In this document: positions 25,750 through 34,063 of the stretch, in pieces
How positions within the stretch are numbered: position 1 is the first letter of the stretch
How the letters are laid out: each line of letters opens with the position of its first letter
Origin: Bacteroidales bacterium
Lineage (GTDB): Bacteria; Bacteroidota; Bacteroidia; Bacteroidales; UBA932
DNA length: 61,121 bases
Direction of reading: 5' to 3'
Assembly (NCBI GenBank): GCA_017961345.1
Contig: JAGCXP010000014.1
Span: 1-61,121 of the forward strand
The notes under the pieces: generated by a model
The model's input: only the letters and a program-made list of their open reading frames with translations
The model's database searches: none
Told to the model about the DNA's origin: nothing
Position numbers and translations under genes: made by a program

Positions 25750-25762
25750 AACAAAAAATTCG

Positions 25763-25770
25763 TACCTTTG
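25763..25770 (+). promoter_or_regulatory. -7 promoter box (TACCTTTG) of the esterase operon
   Basis: Exact TAnnTTTG match, 34 nt before the GTG at 25805. Confidence 0.5.
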
Positions 25771-25804
25771 CATACTTATTTGGAACTCTCGAAAGAGACG
25801 GACT

Positions 25805-26734
25805 GTGAAGAACCTGCAAGCATCCTTTCTGCTACACCTCGGGCACCGCGCAATGCCCGCCCTTCTGCTTTCTGTCCTCTTTTTGCTCTCCTCCTGCGGC
25901 ATTTTCCGCAACCGAAACAGCCCCGACTACCATGCCGGAAGCCCCTATATCGGCACATACGTTCCCGACGGCATCATCGAAGAGGTGCGTTACCCCTCCT
26001 CCGTCCCCGGCCCCACGGCCCGTCGTATGATTGTCTATCTGCCGAAGGATTACGACTCCACTTCCGTCCGTTACCCCGTCGCCTACCTTCTCCACGGCGC
26101 ACGCGGCTATGAGACCTCCTGGATCAAGAAGGGAGACATTTTCCACCTGACCGACAGCCTTCTTCGCAGCGGCCGGGCCAAGCCCTTCATCCTCGTGATG
26201 CCCAATGTCAACCAGTACGACGACGACAAAGACTTCGACGACTCCCGCTACAAGGATGCCGCCGAATCGATGCTGGAAGTGGACGGAACCGTGGAAAGCG
26301 CCTTCATCCACGACGTGGTGGCCTTCGTGGACGAAAAATACCGGACCATTCCCGACAAGGCGCACCGGGCCATTGCAGGTCTTTCCATCGGCGGCCTGCA
26401 GAGCATCTACCTTTCGGCCAATCACCCCGAGTATTTCGACTACATCGGCGCCTTCTCCCCCGTGACCTGGCTCCCCTACAAATACAGCCCGTACCAGGGT
26501 TTTTACAAGAAAACCGATGAGAAACTCGCCTCCCAGTTCGGGGAGAATCCCCCGCGCGGCTACTACATCATGACCGGCAAGACCGACTATATCCACTTCG
26601 CCGCCGAGGACTTCCACAAAAAACTGGACAAGAAGGGCTACGTCCATTATTATGTCCTCTCCGAGGGCAGCCACGAGTGGTACAATTGGAAAGACTACTA
26701 CCTCCTGCTGATGGAAAACGCATTCAAAGACTAA
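25805..26734 (+). CDS. Secreted alpha/beta-hydrolase esterase lipoprotein
   Basis: Up to 309 aa; an esterase D/feruloyl-esterase-like alpha/beta hydrolase. PVAYLLHGARGYETSW is the oxyanion region, GLSIGGLQS (near residue 194) the nucleophile elbow, and SEGSHEWYNW supplies the C-terminal His. A lipobox (LFLLSSCG) indicates membrane anchoring. Start is uncertain: GTG 25805 gives a basic n-region and is nearest the promoter, whereas ATG 25853 would give a very short signal with no positive charge. Likely removes acyl groups (acetyl or feruloyl) from glycans. First gene of an operon with the PCMD protein and the glycosyltransferase. Confidence 0.85.
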   Translation: MKNLQASFLLHLGHRAMPALLLSVLFLLSSCGIFRNRNSPDYHAGSPYIGTYVPDGIIEEVRYPSSVPGPTARRMIVYLPKDYDSTSVRYPVAYLLHGARGYETSWIKKGDIFHLTDSLLRSGRAKPFILVMPNVNQYDDDKDFDDSRYKDAAESMLEVDGTVESAFIHDVVAFVDEKYRTIPDKAHRAIAGLSIGGLQSIYLSANHPEYFDYIGAFSPVTWLPYKYSPYQGFYKKTDEKLASQFGENPPRGYYIMTGKTDYIHFAAEDFHKKLDKKGYVHYYVLSEGSHEWYNWKDYYLLLMENAFKD

Positions 26735-26741
26735 ACGGAAT

Positions 26742-27509
26742 ATGAAAATTTTCAAGCACCTCCTGGGTATTGCGCTCTGCGCGCTGACGACACTTCCCCT
26801 TTCCGCGGAAGGCAAACAGGTTCCCAACCTCAGTTTCGACAATTGGAACAAAAAGTCCGGCACCTGGTATCCTTACGCCGAAAACGCCACCGAAGCCCAA
26901 AAAGCCTGGGATACCGCCAACCCGGGACTGAGCGTCCTCAGCATGAACTGCACCACCCCCGAGTATGAGCACGTGGCCGTCGCCGGAAAAGGAAAAGCGG
27001 CCGCCCGCATCGAATCCAAGAGCGTCTTCGGGACTTTCGTCGCCGGCAACCTCTTCACCGGCAAATTCCTCGGCGTGGTCAAACTCTCCGGTGCCAAGCT
27101 CAACTTCGGCATCCCCTTCTCCGACCGCCCCAAAAGCCTTTCCGGCTGGTACCACTACGTCCCCCAACCCATCAACAACGTCAAGAAACCCCACAAAGAC
27201 CTGAAGGGAACGCTCGACAAGGGCAGCCTCGAATTTGTCCTTTCCGACCGGGATGAGCCGCTGTTCATCAACACCACGAAGGGAAACTACTCCGACAGCG
27301 AGAACGACCCGCACACCATCGCCTACGGGAAACTGATCTGGGGGAAGGACAGCGGTGACTACCGCCGCTTCGAACTGAACCTGGACTACCGCGACGACCG
27401 CACGCCGAAATACCTGATTCTGATCCTCACCTCCAGCATCTACGGGGGCGACTACACGGGAGGAACAGGCAGCGTGCTCTATGTCGACGAGTTCCAGCTG
27501 AACTACTAG
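26742..27509 (+). CDS. PCMD domain protein (putative carbohydrate metabolism)
   Basis: A 255-aa secreted protein (signal MKIFKHLLGIALCALTTLPLSA). The rest is one PCMD domain: VPNLSFDNWNKKSGTWYPYA, then AARIESK, GNLFTGKFLG, LNFGIPFSDRP, LSGWYHYVPQP, and the closing GTGSVLYVDEFQLNY. PCMD proteins are all-beta and probably bind carbohydrate, but no activity has been shown to my knowledge. It sits 7 bp after the esterase and 16 bp before the glycosyltransferase. Confidence 0.88.
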   Translation: MKIFKHLLGIALCALTTLPLSAEGKQVPNLSFDNWNKKSGTWYPYAENATEAQKAWDTANPGLSVLSMNCTTPEYEHVAVAGKGKAAARIESKSVFGTFVAGNLFTGKFLGVVKLSGAKLNFGIPFSDRPKSLSGWYHYVPQPINNVKKPHKDLKGTLDKGSLEFVLSDRDEPLFINTTKGNYSDSENDPHTIAYGKLIWGKDSGDYRRFELNLDYRDDRTPKYLILILTSSIYGGDYTGGTGSVLYVDEFQLNY

Positions 27510-27525
27510 ACCTTAACCTAAACCT

Positions 27526-28680
27526 ATGAAAATTCTTTTTGTCTGCAACAACTACTACGCCACAGGCAACGGCCTTTCCGCCTCGGCCCGGCGCACCGTC
27601 ACCTACCTTCGCAAGGCAGGGCAGGATGTCCGCGTACTCTCCGGTCCGAACCACGACGACCCCAAACTCCAGCCGGACTACATCCTGGAAGACATCCACA
27701 TTCCCATCTTCGACAAGATCGTCCGCGCCCACGGCTACAAATTCGCGGGAATCAACCGGAAAAAGATCAAGGAAGCCGTCCGCTGGGCTGACGTCGTGCA
27801 TCTCGAAGAGCCCTTCTTCATCGAGGCGGCCACGGCCCATATCTGCCACAAGCTCGGCAAACCCTGCACCGGCACCTACCACCTCCATCCCGAGAATATG
27901 TTCTACTCGGTCAAGATCGGATGGTGGAAAGGCATCAACCACGGGACGATGGCGATCCTCTACCGCAATATGGTGTTCAACAAGTGCTCCCACGTCTCCT
28001 GCCCCACGCAGAACGTCATGGACCGGCTCCGCCGCTTCCACTACACGGCAAAGTTGCACCTGATTTCCAACGGCGTCATCCCCGACACCAACCTGCGGCC
28101 GACGATGCCCCCCAAGAACCCGGACGAACCTTTCTCGATCGTCTGCATCGGACGACTCGCCGCCGAAAAAGACCAGACAACCCTGCTGAAGGCGATGCGC
28201 TACTCCAAGTATGCCGACCGCATCCAGCTCTATTTTGCAGGCCGTGGCCCGGAGCGGAAACGGTACCTGAAGATGGCGCACAAACTCGTGGATGACGGCG
28301 TGCTGAAATATGAACCCATCTTCCGCTACCACACCCGCGACGAGCTGCGCGAACTTTCCGCCCGCGCCGACCTCTATGTCCACTGCGCCGTCGTCGAGGT
28401 GGAAGGGCTCTCAGCCCTCGAAGCCCTACAGCAAGGCGTCGTCCCCATTATGGCCTCCGGCCCCCTGACCGCCACCTCCCAGTTTGCCCTGGACCATCGC
28501 AGCACCTTCCCCATCCGCGACAAACGCGCGCTGGCCGACCGGATCGACTGGTGGCTCGACCATCCCGAAGAACGCGAGAAGATGAGCGTAAGGTACGCCG
28601 AATCCACCGAGCAGTATGACATCCGCAAGTCCGTACAGCAGCTCATCGAGATGTTCCAGCTCGCCATTGACGGGAAATAA
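27526..28680 (+). CDS. Glycosyltransferase family 4 protein
   Basis: A 384-aa cytoplasmic GT-B glycosyltransferase. The N-terminal donor/acceptor region begins MKILFVCNNYYATGNGLSAS; the C-terminal domain has FSIVCIGRLAAEKDQTTLL and the E-x7-E-like VVEVEGLSALEALQQG. Members transfer sugars from nucleotide donors to lipids or glycans; the acceptor is unknown. It is the last gene before a strong terminator at 28705-28742. A cytoplasmic transferase in the same operon as two secreted proteins is somewhat unexpected. Confidence 0.9.
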   Translation: MKILFVCNNYYATGNGLSASARRTVTYLRKAGQDVRVLSGPNHDDPKLQPDYILEDIHIPIFDKIVRAHGYKFAGINRKKIKEAVRWADVVHLEEPFFIEAATAHICHKLGKPCTGTYHLHPENMFYSVKIGWWKGINHGTMAILYRNMVFNKCSHVSCPTQNVMDRLRRFHYTAKLHLISNGVIPDTNLRPTMPPKNPDEPFSIVCIGRLAAEKDQTTLLKAMRYSKYADRIQLYFAGRGPERKRYLKMAHKLVDDGVLKYEPIFRYHTRDELRELSARADLYVHCAVVEVEGLSALEALQQGVVPIMASGPLTATSQFALDHRSTFPIRDKRALADRIDWWLDHPEEREKMSVRYAESTEQYDIRKSVQQLIEMFQLAIDGK

Positions 28681-28704
28681 TTTTCAGAAATCATCTCTTT
28701 CCGC

Positions 28705-28742
28705 TTAGCCGCTTCGACCTTTCGGAGCGGCTAATTTTTTTG
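28705..28742 (+). terminator. Strong terminator after the glycosyltransferase gene
   Basis: A 13-bp stem (ttagccgcttcga / tcggagcggctaa) with loop cctt, followed by a run of T. Confidence 0.9.
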
Positions 28743-28830
28743 TTTCATTTTTGAAAAAGTTTTTTTATTTTTGGAAAGAGTAACACTAAGATTTTTTACA
28801 AAAAGTAGTTGATTTGTCCAAATTATGCGT

Positions 28831-28838
28831 ATATTTGC
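28831..28838 (+). promoter_or_regulatory. -7 promoter box (TATATTTG) of the SusCD-phosphoesterase operon
   Basis: Exact TAnnTTTG match 88 nt before the susC-like ATG. A TTTG at 28814-28817 is too close for a standard -33 element, so the promoter may need an activator. The roughly 80-nt leader is A-rich and shows no clear regulatory fold. Confidence 0.5.
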
Positions 28839-28926
28839 GGGCTTTATGGTAGTAAGTCCGAAGCCACAAAAAGGACAAAAACCACAAAAAGCACACACTA
28901 AAAACACTGACCATAACCAATCAGTC

Positions 28927-31900
28927 ATGAAAAAACTATTTATTTTCTCCCTTTTCGCGGCGCTTGTCCTAAGCCTCGGGAGTCCCGCCTTGTTCGCACA
29001 AGGATCGGGAAAGAACCAGGTCTGGACAGGTATCGTGGTGGATGCCAACGGCGAGCCGATCATCGGCGCCGCCGTCCTGATTGCCGGCAAGGCCAACACG
29101 GGTAGCATCACCGAGATCGACGGAACCTATTCCATCTCGGCAGCCGCCGACGACGAACTCATTTTCTCCTGTCTGGGCTACCAGAACGAGACCTTCAAGG
29201 CCGGCAGCGCCGCCGCCCGCCGCGTCATCCTCAAAGATGACAGCGTCGCGCTCGAAAGCGCCGTCGTCACCGCACTCGGCATCAAGCGAGACGAGAAAGC
29301 CATCGGTTATTCCGTCACGAAAGTGGATAGCGACAAATTCGCCTCCGCCGGTACGACCGGTAACTGGCTCAACGGTATGACCGGCCAGGTCGCCGGTCTG
29401 AATATCGACCGGAGCAGCGGCCCTAACGGCTCCATGCGTGTTACCGTCCGTGGTGAGTCCTCCGCCAGCCTCGAGAACAACACCGCCCTCTTCGTCGTGG
29501 ACGGCGTTCCTATGTTCAACACGGCGACGACCTCCGACGGCGGCGGCGAGGGATCCTCCTTCGCCATCGACTATGGTAACGGTACGGCCGATATCGACCC
29601 GGAGAACATTGAGAGCGTCACGGTGCTGAAAGGTGCCGCCGCTACCGCCCTCTACGGTTCCGCGGCCTCCAACGGCGCCATCATCATCACGACCAAGTCC
29701 GCCGAAGGCCAGGATGCCGTCTTCAAGGTGAGCTTCAAATCCAGCTTCGCCGCCGACCTCGTCCTCGCCTCGCCCGATTTGCAGTATGAATACGGCCAGG
29801 GTTCCACCCAGGACTATTACTACTACCTGGGCAACGACATCGAAGACCGCGACCACAACCCCTATCCCGGCCTCGACCCCGTCCGCAGTTACAACTCCAC
29901 CGCCGCCCTCGCCTCCTGGGGTCCGAAGATGGACGGTACCCCGTACTATCAGTACTACAACCGCTACAACGGGACCAACCTCCACTACGACGAGAACGGT
30001 CTTCCGGTCCGCGACGCCACGCCCTTCGTCAGTTACGGCGACTGGTTCAAACGCTATTTCAAGACCGGCCTGACCTTCAACAACGCCCTCGTCCTCTCCG
30101 GCAAGATCAACAAGGACAACAGCGTCCGCGTGAGTTACACCAACAACACGGCCACCGGCATCGTGCCCAACTCCCCCTCGCAGACCAACTCCCTGTCCCT
30201 GAGGACGACCAGCCAGCTAGGCAAATGGCTGCGGGTGGAAACTTCCGTCAACTACCGCAATATCAAGCAAGACAACATTCCTGTTTCCTCCGGTTACGGT
30301 TCCACGGCCATTATGTACTCCCTGTGGTGCTACGCGCCCAACGTCGATATGGCCTGGGCACAGGACTACTGGATCGATCCGAACGCCAAGGAGGCGGTCG
30401 GTCAGAACTCCACCCTCTCCGGCAGCAAGAACAACGCCTACTTCCTGGCCTACGAGTGTATCAACAACCAGCTCAAGGACCGTGTCTATGGCAACGTCTC
30501 CTTCAAGGCGGACATCGTCAAGGGCCTCGACCTGACCATCCGCGGCGGTCTCGACATCTCCAACGACTTCCGTACCCAGCGGCAGGCCACCTCCACACAG
30601 GCCAAACCCCTGGGCTGGTACCGCGAGCAGAACATCACCAACAAGCAGTACACCGGTGATTTCCTCCTGAAGTACAACACCAAGTTCGCCGGCGACTTCG
30701 AGTTTACCGGCAACTTCGGCGGCAGCATCCTCTACCGCGAGTACGGCCGCCACAACCAGACGGCGACGTCCCTGATGATTCCGGGCGTGTACTCCCTGGC
30801 CAACGCCGCCTACGAGCCCAAAACGCTCAACTACTCCTACAAGCGGCAGACCAACTCCCTCTACGGAATGGTTTCCTTCTCCTGGAAGAACTGCATCTTC
30901 CTCGACGTGACCGGCCGCAACGACTGGTCCAGCACCCTGCCTGCCAAGAACCGCTCCTTCTTCTATCCTTCGGTCTCCGGCAGCATCGCCCTCAACGACC
31001 TCTTCGAGTTCGGACGGGAGAACGGCCTGCTGAACCTGCTGAAGATCCGCGCTTCCTGGGCCCAGGTGGGTAACGATACGGCTCCCTACCGCATCGAAGA
31101 AGCCCTCCAGTACACGGGCTTCCCCGGCACGGTGTCCGTTCCTACCGCCAAGTTCAACAGCGACCTGCGTCCCGAGATCGTCTCCTCCTGGGAAGTCGGT
31201 ATCGAACTCCGTATGTTCAAGAACCGCCTCTCCCTCGACGCCGCCTACTACGACGCCGTCACCAAGGACCTGATTTCCCAGATGCCCGTTTCCTACGCCA
31301 ACGGCGTGAATTATATGTATGTCAACGCCGGCTCCATCCGCAACCGCGGTGTGGAGGCAACCCTTTCCGGCACGGTCATCAAGACCCGCGACTTCCAGTG
31401 GAAACTCGGCGCCAACTTCACCCTCAACCGCAACACCGTGGTCTCCCTCGGCGAGGGCATCGACTCCTGGATTGTCGCCCAGTATTCCTCCCACGCTTAC
31501 ATGACCGCGTACGAAGGCGGCAGCCTGACCTCCATGTATGGCAAGGGCTTCAAACGTGCGCCCCAGGGTTCCACGGCCATTGACGCCACCGGTAAAGTCG
31601 TGGATGTTTCCGGCCTGCTCGTACTCGACGAACAGAACTACGCCCAGGTCGGCACCGACCTCCAATACCTCGGCGAAGTCGCCCCCGACTGGAAGGGCGG
31701 TTTCAACACCACCTTTAAATATAAAGGCGTAAGCCTGTACATCGGCTTCGACGGTCAGGTTGGCGGCCACTGCTGGTCCTACTCCAACTGGGTCATGAAC
31801 TACCGCGGTAAGGGTATCAACACCCTCGAAGGCCGCCAGGGCGGATTCGTCGCCCCCGGCGTCCGCGTGCTTCCCGACGGCAACTACATCGTCAACACTA

Positions 31901-32229
31901 CACCCTTCTCCCGGGATGGCATCCAGGATTGGTACGAAAGTTACTACGACCAGACCAATGCCGAAGTCAACTTCGTCAGCACCCAGTTCCTCAAACTCCG
32001 CGAGGTACGCCTCGAGTGGCAGCTTCCCAAGAAGTGGCTGGCCAAGACCAAGGTCCTCAGCGGCATTGCCCTGAGCGCCTACGGCAGCAACCTCTACTGC
32101 TGGAGCGACTTCCCCATTTTCGACCCCGAGGGTATCACGATGCGCGGCAGCGCCGTCGTTCCCGGCTTTGAAGTCGTCCAGATGCCTTCGACCGCCCAGT
32201 TCGGCGCCAGCATTAACCTTACATTCTAA
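28927..32229 (+). CDS. SusC/RagA-family TonB-linked outer-membrane transporter
   Basis: A 1100-aa TonB-dependent transporter. Signal MKKLFIFSLFAALVLSLGSP..., then a carboxypeptidase-regulatory-like domain (TGIVVDANGEPIIGAAVLIA, about 30-110), the plug with SusC-type ALGIKRDEKAIGYSV and ALFVVDGVPM, and a barrel ending FGASINLTF. With the SusD-like partner 17 bp downstream it should form the pedal-bin importer that takes up bound ligands across the outer membrane. Start at ATG 28927, chosen for the signal peptide; the frame is open 34 codons upstream. The ligand is not readable from sequence, but the operon carries phosphoesterases rather than glycosidases. Confidence 0.96.
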   Translation: MKKLFIFSLFAALVLSLGSPALFAQGSGKNQVWTGIVVDANGEPIIGAAVLIAGKANTGSITEIDGTYSISAAADDELIFSCLGYQNETFKAGSAAARRVILKDDSVALESAVVTALGIKRDEKAIGYSVTKVDSDKFASAGTTGNWLNGMTGQVAGLNIDRSSGPNGSMRVTVRGESSASLENNTALFVVDGVPMFNTATTSDGGGEGSSFAIDYGNGTADIDPENIESVTVLKGAAATALYGSAASNGAIIITTKSAEGQDAVFKVSFKSSFAADLVLASPDLQYEYGQGSTQDYYYYLGNDIEDRDHNPYPGLDPVRSYNSTAALASWGPKMDGTPYYQYYNRYNGTNLHYDENGLPVRDATPFVSYGDWFKRYFKTGLTFNNALVLSGKINKDNSVRVSYTNNTATGIVPNSPSQTNSLSLRTTSQLGKWLRVETSVNYRNIKQDNIPVSSGYGSTAIMYSLWCYAPNVDMAWAQDYWIDPNAKEAVGQNSTLSGSKNNAYFLAYECINNQLKDRVYGNVSFKADIVKGLDLTIRGGLDISNDFRTQRQATSTQAKPLGWYREQNITNKQYTGDFLLKYNTKFAGDFEFTGNFGGSILYREYGRHNQTATSLMIPGVYSLANAAYEPKTLNYSYKRQTNSLYGMVSFSWKNCIFLDVTGRNDWSSTLPAKNRSFFYPSVSGSIALNDLFEFGRENGLLNLLKIRASWAQVGNDTAPYRIEEALQYTGFPGTVSVPTAKFNSDLRPEIVSSWEVGIELRMFKNRLSLDAAYYDAVTKDLISQMPVSYANGVNYMYVNAGSIRNRGVEATLSGTVIKTRDFQWKLGANFTLNRNTVVSLGEGIDSWIVAQYSSHAYMTAYEGGSLTSMYGKGFKRAPQGSTAIDATGKVVDVSGLLVLDEQNYAQVGTDLQYLGEVAPDWKGGFNTTFKYKGVSLYIGFDGQVGGHCWSYSNWVMNYRGKGINTLEGRQGGFVAPGVRVLPDGNYIVNTTPFSRDGIQDWYESYYDQTNAEVNFVSTQFLKLREVRLEWQLPKKWLAKTKVLSGIALSAYGSNLYCWSDFPIFDPEGITMRGSAVVPGFEVVQMPSTAQFGASINLTF

Positions 32230-32246
32230 AGAAGGAGGACAGAGAG

Positions 32247-34061
32247 ATGAAAAAGATTTTGTTTTCCACCCTTGCGGCGCTGCTTCTGACCGCCTGCAGT
32301 CATTTCGACACCATCAACAAGGACCCGTACTCCCTCTACAATGCACCCGCCGAGGAGTACGTCCACCCCATCGTCTTCAAGACGACGCGGTCTTCCATCG
32401 ATATCTTCCGCAACAACACCTGTCTGCTCATGCAGCAGGGCGTCAACCACAATACGGAGAATACCTCGCGCATCATCAGCAACTACAACATTGCGGAAGG
32501 CATCATCGACGACGCCTGGCTTTCCTACTACATCCAGTACGGCAACGCCATCAAGATGTACGACCAGGCCGTGGCGGATATGTCCTCCCCGGTCAAGTCC
32601 GTCAAGCAGAACGCCAAAGGCCTTCAGGGTGTCGCCCTGATTCTCTGCGCCCATCTGATGATGCAGATTACCGACACCTACGGCGATGTGCCCTTCAAGG
32701 AAGCCGGCGCACTGATTAGGGCCGTGGGCGAAGGGAAATACACCACCGCCTACGACAGCCAGAAGGACATCTACTACGGCATTATCGCGATGTTCGAAGA
32801 TGCCAACAAACTCCTGGGCGAGAGCATCGCTGATGGAGCCCTTTCCTTCAGCGCCACCTGCGACAAGACCTTCCAGGGCAGTTTCGACAAATGGCGCCGC
32901 TTCGGCAACTCCCTCTACCTCCGCGCCCTGATGCGCGTGGCGATGAAAGTCACGCAGGATGAGGGCGGTGTCATTGAGTTCAACGACGGCAAACACGACG
33001 ATTTCGCCATCGCGGACAAGCTGTACGCCATCTACCAGTCCTATCTGGCCGGCGACGGTCTCTATCCCGTGATGCGCGGCCGTCAAGACCGTCCGATGGT
33101 TCACTTTGATAAAAACAATGAAACCGAACAGACGCCCTTCTTCAGCCTTACGTCCGGCAGCTGGAATGCCGTCACCGCCTGTACTACGCTCTGCGAGAGC
33201 GTGCTCGAAGGGACATATAAGATTTTCGAGCTTGATTCCGCCGGCGTGAAAATCAAACCCTTCGGGGACAAACTCCTTTGGCAGGCCACGGCAAAGAAAG
33301 ACATGACGCGTGCATCCGACCCCCGCTATGCCTGCTGGTTCAGAAAACTCAACGGCATGCCCACACAGATGCTCCGCGACGACCACGAGTTTTATTACAA
33401 CCACTTCAGAAGTGGCAGCGGAAACTTCCTGGGCGGTTCCATGATGCGTGGGGGGGAAACGGAAGTGGATCAGGTCTGGGGTCAGATACACGATCTCCAG
33501 AACGCCAGTGAATACCCCCTGATGCAGTTCTCCGAACTTCCCTTCATCTTCGCGGAAGCCGGCGCACGCGGCTGGATCTCCACCATCACCTTCGCCGGTG
33601 TCCAGACCCTGCTCCGCAAAGCCGTGACCGAAAGCGTTCTCGAGTGGAACACGTATTTCACCGAGTCTTCCGACGAGGTGGTCAATTATGTCAACTGGGT
33701 GATGCAGGAAAAGACGTACGTCGTCGATCCGGGCATTCCTGCGGAGCCGCTTTCCCCGAACAACGCGAAGGCTGCTATCATGACCGAAAAATGGATTGCC
33801 CAGTTCTTCATCGGCATCGAGTCCTGGTGCGACTACCGCCGTACCGGCTTCCCGCTGCTGAAGACCAATGGTCCCGCGGCTGGCAACGATCAAATCCTTC
33901 CCACCCGTATGCGCTACCCCTCCGATGAAGCCTACCGCAATGTGGACGCCTACAACAAAGCCATCAACGGCTGGCTTAAAGGTTCCAACAATATGACGGT
34001 AGATGTCTGGTGGGCCAGCACCGTAGAAAGTACAACCAACCGAGAAAAAGGCAGACAATAG
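32247..34061 (+). CDS. SusD/RagB-like outer-membrane lipoprotein
   Basis: A 604-aa surface lipoprotein (MKKILFSTLAALLLTAC, Cys17) of the SusD-like_2 branch. FDTINKDPYSLYNAPAEEY at the N-terminus, then TPR-like helices: LQGVALILCAHLMMQITDTY, GDVPFKEA, FGNSLYLRALMRVA, and TEKWIAQFFIGIESWCDYRR near the C-terminus. It caps the SusC transporter and captures the ligand. Somewhat longer than the typical 500-550 residues. The next lipoprotein begins 2 bp after its stop. Confidence 0.93.
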   Translation: MKKILFSTLAALLLTACSHFDTINKDPYSLYNAPAEEYVHPIVFKTTRSSIDIFRNNTCLLMQQGVNHNTENTSRIISNYNIAEGIIDDAWLSYYIQYGNAIKMYDQAVADMSSPVKSVKQNAKGLQGVALILCAHLMMQITDTYGDVPFKEAGALIRAVGEGKYTTAYDSQKDIYYGIIAMFEDANKLLGESIADGALSFSATCDKTFQGSFDKWRRFGNSLYLRALMRVAMKVTQDEGGVIEFNDGKHDDFAIADKLYAIYQSYLAGDGLYPVMRGRQDRPMVHFDKNNETEQTPFFSLTSGSWNAVTACTTLCESVLEGTYKIFELDSAGVKIKPFGDKLLWQATAKKDMTRASDPRYACWFRKLNGMPTQMLRDDHEFYYNHFRSGSGNFLGGSMMRGGETEVDQVWGQIHDLQNASEYPLMQFSELPFIFAEAGARGWISTITFAGVQTLLRKAVTESVLEWNTYFTESSDEVVNYVNWVMQEKTYVVDPGIPAEPLSPNNAKAAIMTEKWIAQFFIGIESWCDYRRTGFPLLKTNGPAAGNDQILPTRMRYPSDEAYRNVDAYNKAINGWLKGSNNMTVDVWWASTVESTTNREKGRQ

Positions 34062-34063
34062 TT

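Noticed and set aside
28845..28926. Riboswitch in the leader of the SusC gene
   Set aside because: The leader is short and A-rich with no conserved fold that I recognise.
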